Source of the DNA: Eutreptiella sp. 'Long Island Sound 2002'
Lineage: Eukaryota > Euglenozoa > Euglenophyceae > Eutreptiales > Eutreptiaceae
Assembly (NCBI GenBank): GCA_964036045.1
Contig: OZ038382.1
Location: 73,332,687 to 73,396,686 of the forward strand
Reading direction: 5' to 3'
DNA: 64,000 nt
Shown: piece by piece, positions 56,273-64,000 of the stretch
Layout of the letters: each line of letters opens with the position of its first letter
Numbering within the stretch: position 1 is the stretch's first letter
The notes under the pieces: model-generated
What the model was told of the DNA's origin: nothing
What the model saw: the letters and a program-made list of their open reading frames with translations, nothing else
Databases searched by the model: none
Program-made: the position numbers and the translations under genes

Positions 56273-57411
56273 CTACGCCTTCTTGTAACTGCCTGCAATC
56301 ACCGCCAACAGCTGCTCTGCATGTTGCTTTGCTTCAGCAGTCTTGGTGTTGCTCTCCACCAGCTGCTTTTTCAGGCTCTGAGTCTCCAACTCCAACTCCC
56401 TGACCCGATTCCGCTCATTGTCAAAATGGGCCTCGGCGTTCGCCAGTCCCGTGCGCTCCGTCTCAGGCTGCTTTGTCAGCCGGCAAATCAGTGTCTTTGC
56501 CTTGCTCTTGGAGGCGTCAGACATCGCCTTTGCCACTGCCCAGGGGACGCAATCTCTGAGGGTAACACTCATCTGCTACGTTAGGGAGTCCTTGCACCGC
56601 TGTACAACCTCGTCGGCCATAGCCCGAACGTCAACCATTTGCTGGGACTGCTCGGACTGCTGGGACTGCGACTGCGATGACTATGATTCCCGGGTTGTTT
56701 GGGCCTTGTCCTTGTCCTTGTACTTGTCCTTAGCTAGGCTTTGTCCTTGCCTTTCTCCTTTGGCTCGTCGTTGGCTTGGTCCTTGCCCTTGTCTTTGTCT
56801 TTGTCCTTCGGTTGCTCCTTGTCCGCATCGTTGTCTCCTTCCACCTCAATCGCAGCGCCCCTTGTGTGCCCTCGGCCACCAACGTAACTCTCCTTGCGCT
56901 CGTTCACCCATGCAGCGAACACCTTCATGACGGACTCCGGAACCTCATCTCCTCCAACGCCTTGCGGCCCCGGTAGACCATACCGCACGCTCCGCCCATC
57001 CTCCTCATGGTACATATGATATGACCAAGATCGGTGCAACCGTTTTACAACACCAAACATGAACTTGGCTCGCTTCTTGCCTTCCGGACCCTTCACTTGG
57101 ACCGGAAACGTGCACACCACCTTCATGCCGCTCGTTGTCGCCATATTGAGCTCGAGAACCTTGTACCACGGGGTTTGACCAGACTGGAACATGAGATCGG
57201 CCACGGCCCCCGGCTTTGCTGCCGCACTTGCTGGCCAAGTCACAACATCACGTGCCTGCCACGCGACCGACATGGTGTCCAGCACAGATGCTGCACTGTC
57301 CCCTCGTGCCTACGGCTCAGCCACCGACTCGTCCCGCTGTACCAGTTGCGGCCAGACATCCACAATGGTCTCAAAAAGGATGGAGTGCAGGTGATACAGG
57401 TGATACAATGC
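56273..57411 (-). CDS. Dioxygenase-element gene copy 2, exon 2 (beta domain + Lys/Asp linker + coiled coil)
   Basis: It starts in phase 0 at 57411 after ...TTCGAGCAG. ALYHLYHLHSILFETIVDVW leads to TAG (57310-57312), then WYKVLELNMATTSGMKVV, CTFPVQVKGPEGKKRAKFMF, MKVFAAWVNERKESYVGG and a KDKDKDKGKD linker. After a frameshift near 56730 come a Ser/Gln tract containing TAG (56681-56683), TAG again at 56576-56578, then the coiled coil ERNRVRELELETQSLKKQLV. The WYKVLELNM... / FxFGVVKRL segment aligns with VWDLALEAQ... / GMFAYRLVRGHW of copy 1. It could act as a multimerising arm of the dioxygenase; that is inference. Confidence 0.6.
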
Positions 57412-57610
57412 CTGCTCGAACCCCTGCTAGAACCCCTGCTGGAACCCCTTTTTGCGCTGGAACCCCCGGCTGGAACCCTGCTGGAACCCCCCTTCCAGCG
57501 GACCATTCCGGCCTTGGAACCCGTTCCAGCACCTTTCTGGCACCCTGGCAGCAACCCCTTCTAGCGCTAGAACCCCTTCCAGCACCCCTTCCAGCGACCT
57601 TCTAGCACCC
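57412..57610 (+). repeat. GCTGGAACCCC minisatellite inside the intron
   Basis: About 15 units of CTGGAACCCC / CTAGAACCCC. The unit supplies the intron's acceptor AG. A second array of the same unit lies at 61660-61790, just upstream of the gene start, so the arrays bracket the gene. Confidence 0.87.
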
Positions 57611-57835
57611 GAAGGAACTCTGGGCTATTGCACGGGTGCACAAGAGGCCGTCAGCACAAAGCGCAGAAATAAATGTGCTTCGGCAGTGGCCTATAAGACC
57701 ATAGGTACCTTTCTATCACAAAGATGAGACGTGAAGATGCCTGCGGACAGTTCACTGAGCAGGCAAAAGGTAGCGGTTGTGCAGCAGTACGTCGCTGACC
57801 ATCACTATGCTGCAACCGCTGGACCCGTCTGACGA

Positions 57836-59518
57836 TTAACTTCTGAGGTCGCTCGTGACTGGGAAAGCAGGTGTCCCCTCCCCCCGGGGCTGGTGCCCTA
57901 CCATGATATGTTCTGACGGGGGTGTGAGAGCTTGGAGGACCTGATAATCATAGCACCAGTCGGCGCACGTGGCGTTGCAGGCACCTGTGTGGGGCATGTG
58001 CCAAGAGGCGTATGCTCGACCTGACCAAACTGCATGGTTTTTCACCCATCGTTGCAGACGAAAAAAGATTGTATCACGTGTAGCAAGTGTGCCGTCTAAA
58101 TCCCAGGGTGTCCTACTAATGATGCGGGGCACTGCGGAGTGCAACGCGCGCAAAACCGTGGGGCTTGAGTATCCTGAGAGGCATGCCAGTTGTGCCTAGG
58201 AGGTGACGCTCAGGAGGCAAGCAATCAAACCGTGGAGGAACGGATTCACATTGAGGACTGCCCCTACCATGATATTAGATATGTGGTTGTGTGCGTGGGT
58301 GTGTGGTTACTGCAGTGTGACTGCGTACTTCAAGTGCCAGCTTGATGTAAGGCTTGACGGTTGTGTGTAGAGGAGGGCTGGGTTGTGCTCCCACAGGTGT
58401 ACGGTGAAGCCCATTGCTGTGAGTGAGGGGGTCATGCATTTGTTCTGGCATACACGCACCTCTTCTCTCATGCATTCGCACAGTACAGGCAATCCCGAAG
58501 TTTCTGTCAACACTAAGCACACGTGCTGCATCTCTCTGGTGGCTCGGGGTCCCTTTGCCCCCACAAGGACATTGTCTCGAAACTGCGCAAGTGAGAGAGT
58601 GTTTCCTCGTGGGGTGTGCCATAACGGGTGACCGCGAGGTGAAAAAGTGAGGTTACCCGAGCGGCGCATGAGGTCAACACGTTTATTGGCACCCCAGAGT
58701 GACCGGAGGTCTGCGCCTTGGGCGCTCAACGGTCCTCCCATGGAAATGGCACACGTACGGGCCCAGATTTTTCCTGGTGCGTGTGGGTATATGTCTGTTA
58801 ACCAGGAGAAGTACACAACATTCTCCAGCTCTGGGTGGGGAAGGTGCGTTAAGCGGTTGGATGTCCCCCTCCTTGCTCTATTGAGTTTCTTGTTGTCTCG
58901 GTGTATACTCCAGATCATTTCCGTGGCTTTTCAACCGTGGCGTTGTGCCAGCTGCCGCCGATTCAGACAGATCCTGCATCGTGCTGTCATGGTGGTGGAT
59001 TTCATGTTGTTAAACTGGCCAGAGCAGTCGCATTCACCTACTACCTCGCAACCTGAGTCAGGTAGGCTGTGTATCCAGGGCTGTAGACCGGGAACATTCA
59101 AGACAAGAAATGACGCCTTGGTTTCTTCAGTGAGGATCTCGGGCAGGAGGCTGAATGCACGGGCCGCTGTGCGTAAGTAAAAACGTTGCAATTGCGGTTC
59201 AACGACAGCCGCAATGGGCCTCCATAGTATACAACACTTCAACAGGGATTTTGCTTTGCCTAACAAGTATAGTAGGGGAAGGGGGCGTGATGGATTTATA
59301 GACCACTTTTTCTGGGGCATGACGTGGCGCACGGATTGTTGTATACGTGTGTTCTCTTGTAGGTGTTGTGCGTCGTAGTTCTCGTTGAGCAGGAATTGTT
59401 CTGTTTGATCCAAGTGGCACTGGCGACAGAAAGCAAAAAGCATGGTCCCTCTGGTCTCTGCGACGCGAATGGATGCAACAGGGCAAGCACCCCGCAACAT
59501 CCCCCCCCCCGGACGCAC
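57836..59518 (-). mobile_element. Divergent reverse transcriptase element, copy 2, nested in an intron
   Basis: One minus-strand frame runs 59518 to 57836 with only TGA (58931), TAA (58307) and one TAG (about 58199) inside. Motifs are LFAFCRQCHLDQTEQFLL, MTARCRICLNRRQLAQRHG, NVVYFSWLTDIYPHAPGK, ISMGGPLSAQGADLRSLWG (motif B-like) and SLAQFRDNVLVGAKGP (motif C-like, FRDN). Later comes RALHSAVPRIISRTPWDLDG. The N-terminus probably continues through a C-run near 59504 into CPQCGG. It lies wholly within the intron 59561-57412 of the dioxygenase gene, same strand, so it is an insertion or an intron-encoded RT. Confidence 0.65.
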
Positions 59519-59561
59519 GTTCGGCCTAAAGCTTTAGCCCCACCACACTGCGGGCACATAC

Positions 59562-61617
59562 CTGTTGGCAAGGGCGCCAGTACTCCTTCGGGCGCTCAGG
59601 GTTGGCCACCAGAAGCCCCGATTGGACCACGAGAAACGTGTCAACGACCCGCGTGTGGGTGCCTGCCATGTCCCATCGAAGTACTTGGGCGACGGGGGGG
59701 TCCACGGTGTCCTCCACCACTACCACCCAACCCACCTGCCTTCGCGCACCACCATCACGCTGCCCTGCTGCGTTGCATTGACGGGGAATTTGCTTGGGGT
59801 CAGGGCCTCCAACTCCTCCTCCTCATGGACGAATGGGCCCAGGGGACAATCTTCAGGGGCGCAAGGTTGGGCGGACACGTCGATCACCGGACCCGCTGGT
59901 ATGTGTGCCGCCAGTGCCCCTTGGCGATGGGTGGTGTACAGCACTGTCTGGTCCAAGGGCATCATCACCAGAGCCGCAAAACCGCACAGATCCTGCTACA
60001 CAATCTCCAGCGTCCTCTCATCGACTTCCTATGCTCCCTCGGCTGCGATGTCCGCTAGGCACGGCCCCCACAGCAGGCGCATCCTCCCCAGACTCCCACT
60101 GACAGTCTGCATAGTGTTGACCCACATATACAGCACAAAGAGGACGGTTGTAACAGGTGAAAAACTTTGCCGGCGGGTCAGCCTTCGCCACGTTGTTGCA
60201 CTGTGTTGTTGTACCCTGCAAGGCCTTTGGGGACGGTGCCGACGGTTGTTGCGCGGGGGCTTCAGACCAAGGTGGCGGGATGATCGGCACTGTCGTCTCG
60301 TAGTCAACGCGGCGCGTGGCAATGGCGGCAAAGGTGATGATACCGGTTCATCCAGCCGGCGCATCTCTCGGGACAACCCCACCACGGTGAATGACGTAAC
60401 TGCTGAGGATCCACAGGTCGCCCGCCAGCGTACTCATCGAGACCTCTTGCCACGGGTAGCGAATACCAGAGCCAAAACCGTACACGAGCATGTTCTCGCG
60501 GACGTCCGTGGGGCAGCCCACAGTCACAAGCATGAAGCAGGAGAAGGCGTGCTCCAGCCCAACGGTTTGCAACTCCAGCGGCAGATCCCGATGCCATAGC
60601 TATGGATGATCCGACGTTGCCCGCACGTACCCAACCTTCACCAAGAACAGACCCGAGTCCTTGGTAGAGAGGCCTTGCAGAACTCTTTGCGCCCAAAGTA
60701 CAACGCGATGAAGCTGAAGACCTTCTTGACCCCCATTGCCCGTTGGAATCATCGCGTATACCGCAGCCATGGTGCCTTGATCGTGTGGCCGGTGTGGGCT
60801 TGGCCATGCCGCGTTGAAGATGCCGCCCCACCTCTGGCCCACGTTGTCTGCCTCGATCTTCATGTTCACCAGCATGTCGCCATCCTTCGTCAGGAACTCC
60901 TCCTTGAACACGTGCCCCGTCTGACCCAACTCCGAGATTTCCTCGTTCAGTTCCGGGAAGATGTCCACCTGCTTCACCGGTTCGCTTTTCCCAATGAGCA
61001 GCACAGTGTGGCACATCCAGAGGGGCAAGACCACGTCCTTGCTCTCCATCAGCACAGGCGTAGTCAACCCCACGAGGCCCGGCTTCCAACGGTAGGGGGA
61101 GCGGCTGGTGAGGGAGTAGTTGGGCACGGACATGACGGGCTTGCTGTCCACCACGTAGCGGAGGGTGTCGGGGGGGGGGGTGCTTGAAGGGGTACTTGTC
61201 CTTCCCAGCCTTCTTGGTGGTGGGCTTGTGGGCGGCGAAGAGGAGCGTGGTGCCCTCCATCCCCACATGACGATGTTGCGTCTTGTTGACGGTGGGGTTC
61301 GCCCGCCCGGAGCGGGCTTGGATGACATCATCCACGTGGTCGTCCTGCAGCCGTAAGTGCAGGATCGGCACGTCGGGGTTGTCCTCGAGGACCCCGTGCA
61401 GCCATTCGGTGAGGGCGCAGGGCTGCTTGTCGGCGGCGAGGAAGGGGCGGGTGAGGCGGATGCGGGCAATGGTGGTGCCCGGGGGGATCACCACCGTGGT
61501 GTCGGGGTGGGCAGCGAGGTCGGTGCGGCCCAACTCATCGCGGCCCGCATAGCCCCGAGTGCCCACAGCAGCCCGGGCAGCCTTGGTCCAGTCGACCAAG
61601 GGGCCTAACAAAGACAT
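59562..61617 (-). CDS. Dioxygenase-element gene copy 2, exon 1 (2OG-Fe(II) oxygenase-like)
   Basis: ATG at 61617 (MSLLGPLVDWTKAARAA). Successive modules are EWLHGVLEDNPDVPILHLRL, YVVDSKPVMSVPNYSLTS and NVGQRWGGIFNAAW. Next is the oxygenase core: SDHP-TAG-LWHRDLPLE with HRD as HxD, SCFMLVTVGCPTDVR and LWILSSYVIHRGG with the distal His and a following Arg. After it come a Cys/His segment (FFTCYNRPLCAVYVGQHYAD) and TPSKFPVNATQQGSVMVV, ending KEYWRPCQQ before the donor GTATGT. Frames shift at the G10 run near 61170, near 60070 and at the G run near 59695. In-frame stops are TAG 60600-60602, TGA 60348, TAG 60029 and TAG 59996. If real, it would hydroxylate an unknown substrate; element-borne oxygenases acting on DNA bases are known, but I cannot show that here. 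Confidence 0.6.
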
Positions 61618-61659
61618 CTAGGCTGAAATGCAAGGGAACAACAGTAAAACATAGGTGCT

Positions 61660-61795
61660 GGAAGCCCTGCTGGAACCCATTGCTGGAACCCCTTGCTGGA
61701 ACCCCTTTTCTGCGCGTGTACCCCTGCTTGAACCCTTGTTGGAACCCCCCTTTGTGCGCTGGAACCCCTACTCAAACCCAACTTGTGCGCATTTG
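61660..61795 (+). repeat. GCTGGAACCCC minisatellite upstream of copy 2
   Basis: About ten units (CTGGAACCCCTTGCTGGAAC style) with TGCGCGTG and TGTGCGCT interruptions, as also seen in the array at 57412-57610. Confidence 0.85.
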
Positions 61796-61799
61796 GTCA

Positions 61800-62105
61800 T
61801 TTTTGAAAATTCAACATAGCGTGTGGCCCTTCACAACCTAGGCTTGCTTTGGACTTAGGAGACTTATGGAAACTACTAAAGTGACGGTTAGGCATTGTAA
61901 ACGCGTGCACAGCGTGGTTCTAGTGGTATCCAAAAGGGGGGGGGGGTTGTGCGCAAACCTTGTAGCGGCGCACCCAACCATTCGGACACGTGGACAATCC
62001 TGGGGGCTGTTGAAGATGGCCCCGTCATTACACAAACTAGGCCGCCATTAGAGAAAGTAGAGTACACAAGGGTAAAGGGGCACGGTGTAAAAGAAAGGAT
62101 CCAGC
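61800..62105. other. Spacer without supported gene
   Basis: Unique sequence with a G10 run near 61937. Nothing recognisable. Confidence 0.4.
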
Positions 62106-62355
62106 AATTCATAAGCAAGAAAAATGATCCTCAAACACCGCATAAGTGACACCCAAAGCACGCACAAACAACATATTGATCGACCAATTTGTATTGCAAA
62201 AAATGATCCAAAAATGTAACTTCCAAATGTAAGTATCACCTAGAGCACGCACAAAACAAGATATTGATTGAGAATTTGTGTTGCAAAAAATGATCCAAAA
62301 ATGCAACTTCCAAGAGTCAGTATCACCGAGAGCACATACAAAGCAAGATATTGAT
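62106..62355 (+). repeat. Three tandem ~82-bp repeats
   Basis: AAAAAATGATCC and ATGCAACTTCCAA words recur at about 62197 and 62285, and AGCACGCACAAA with ATATTGAT recur at 62157, 62240 and 62332, giving a period of 82-88 bp. Confidence 0.8.
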
Positions 62356-62755
62356 CCATGGGATGCGGCGTTCTAGGGCGTGGTGCGGAACCCCTAGTTA
62401 GACCACAAATTGTGGAACACCAACCTGGCCTCAAATTTGGGGCAAACCACCTCAAAAAACTGATTCCGCGGCCTCGAAAACTCCCCATCCCCTTGCTTTC
62501 CCCACGCAACCCTCATTGTAGGGGTGGTTTCTGGGGGGTGGGGGGCAAAGTGCTCTTTTGAGTTAGAACAGAGTTAGAGCACAGGTAGAGCACGTTGCTC
62601 TAACTGGTTATAGCACTAATTATCGCGCAATAACTCAGTTATCGCGCAGTTATCGCGGGTAGTTATGGCGCACCACTCCACCATCCATGACAGAGACAAA
62701 CAAGGCAAAACACTTGGCACAAAGCATTTCGAGTCTTTCTCCACACCAACTCATT
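62356..62755. other. Spacer without supported gene
   Basis: It contains a short TTATCGCGCAATAACTCAGT / TTATCGCGCAGTTATCGCG tandem near 62620-62665. No gene is seen. Confidence 0.4.
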
Positions 62756-64000
62756 AAGTTTTGAGGCCTTGGCTGCGTCCAGTCCAAAAAGCCCTTGTGG
62801 GTGGAGTCGGTTTTGAACATTGATGCACCCGGTTATGCCCTCCACTCAGCTTGGCCACAGAGCAGAGATGACCCCAGGTTAGGCATTGTGCACAATCGAT
62901 AGTGTGCAATAGATGGGGCCCAAATTTGTGGAGTGAAACCAAGTGTTGGCCCATACAGAGGTCTGGTATATCCAGACCTTAGGGCAACAAAATTGGGGAT
63001 GCGGGTGGAGCCAATTTTGAATATCGATGGACCCCGGTCTGCCCTCCACTCACCTTGGCCACACAGATGACCCCACCTTAGGCATGGTGTCTAATCGAAG
63101 GTGTGCAAGAGGACACGCCCAAACCAGTGGAGTGAAACGGAGTGCTGGCCCATACGCAGGCCTATTGTATCCACATCTTAGGGCGACATAATTGGGAATG
63201 CGGGTGGACCGGTTTGGAACATGGATGGACCCGATTTTGCCCTCCACTCACCTTGGCCACACACCACATATGACCCCAGGATAGGCATGATGCACAATCC
63301 AAAGTGTGCAACAGATCACGCCCAATGCTAGTGGCCCATACACAGGCCTGTTCTATCCACATCTTAGGGCAAAAGAAGTGGGGATGCGGGTGGCGTGGAG
63401 CTAGTTTTGAACATTGATGGACCCCAGTCTGCCCTGCACTCACCTTGGCCACACACTAGAGGTGTCCCCAGGTTAGGCATGGTGTACCCCGCCCTTGCAA
63501 ACTTCCCTTGCGAACGGTCGCCAAGTGACGGTCTCCCAAGGGGGGGGGGATTGCAAGGGCATTTCAAGGCAAATTGTGGTACCCTCCACTGATGCAAGCA
63601 AAGAGAACATGTGTGAAGCGATTTTTGCGATGATGCCAATATGCTTCATCGAACACAAACGTCTTTGACCATCACACACCAATACAACGCCTTTGGAGAG
63701 AGAATATCACAGAACACACACACGGGCTTGATTTGAAAAAATGGGAAAGCAATGCAAGGCCATGCCCCAAGCACATGCGCAACACAAACCAGCACAATAC
63801 ATGTTAACTAGAAAAACAAGGAAGTGACGGTCTCTCCGGTGAGGGGGGGGGGGGGATGGCAAGAGGGGGGGGGGTGCCAGGGGGGGGGGGGGTACAATCG
63901 AAAGTGTGCAACAGATCAGGTCCACCGCCGTGGGGTAAAACGGAGTGCTGGCCCATACACTGGCCTACTCTATCCGCATGTTACTCTGCGGTCTCGGCGC
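62756..64000 (-). repeat. ~200-bp satellite, about five copies
   Basis: Units share GCCCTCCACTCACCTTGGCC, GACCCCAGGTTAGGCAT, GTGTGCAA and GCCCATACACAGGCCT. Copies begin near 62815, 63014, 63220 and 63407, and the array runs off the window end. The fourth copy is split by an insertion at 63489-63893. Confidence 0.85.
63489..63893. mobile_element. ~405-bp G/C-run-terminated insertion in the satellite
   Basis: Satellite sequence stops at GGCATGGTGTAC and resumes at TACAATCGAAAGTGTGCAAC, so the insert is flanked by (G)TAC. The left part contains CCAAGTGACGGTCTCCC, and the right part contains AAGTGACGGTCTCTCC followed by three G runs. These match the CCAAGTGACGGTCCCCC words of the 39.8-40.5 kb element, so it belongs to the same broad family. 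Confidence 0.7.

Noticed and set aside
1-64000. Dinoflagellate spliced-leader relics or telomeric repeats as a species marker
   Set aside because: I looked for leader-like and TTAGGG/TTTAGGG arrays and saw none, so the taxon stays unassigned.

Overview
This window looks like nuclear DNA of a large, repeat-rich eukaryotic genome, most likely an alga or other protist. Host exons are short and separated by multi-kilobase GT-AG introns. Eukaryotic retrotransposons (LINE-type RNase H, a Ty3-like integrase, divergent reverse transcriptases) are abundant, as are minisatellites, satellites and long G/C runs. There are no operons, Shine-Dalgarno sites or dense gene packing. I cannot name the species; a dinoflagellate or a prasinophyte-type green alga are guesses only.

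Layout. 1-9.95 kb is one giant minisatellite with a 26-bp unit. It changes orientation three times, shows higher-order duplication, and is broken once by a short exon-like island (6.43-6.83 kb). 10-11.3 kb carries a CA/CCCA microsatellite and otherwise featureless DNA. From 11.35 to 41.68 kb I can assemble six exons of one minus-strand host gene. It encodes a protein kinase behind a helical N-terminal region, with mutually compatible splice phases and at least 630 codons in the window. Its introns (0.9-12.6 kb) are filled with mobile elements: a Ty3-like integrase remnant, two LINE 3' ends of one family, a 15.7-22.4 kb element zone marked by a recurring AATTGCGC-type palindrome, a fold-back element, and a TIR element with C-run termini.

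42-64 kb is almost entirely mobile DNA. It holds a miniature terminal-repeat element, a decayed transposase-like ORF (44.5-45.9 kb) and its intact plus-strand relative (54.9-55.9 kb). It also holds two paralogous minus-strand loci (46.4-49.4 and 56.3-61.6 kb) that I read as a 2-oxoglutarate/Fe(II) dioxygenase-like protein followed by a coiled coil. Two copies of a divergent reverse transcriptase are present, one lying inside the intron of the second dioxygenase locus. The window ends in a ~200-bp satellite split by a G-run-terminated insertion.

Two cross-cutting signals stand out. First, many of the element reading frames are open except for in-frame TAG codons at positions where glutamine fits; at the dioxygenase HxD motif the paralogue has CAG at that position. 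Second, C/G runs recur at element termini and directly after 5' splice sites (GTACCC...), suggesting that transposon ends have become introns.
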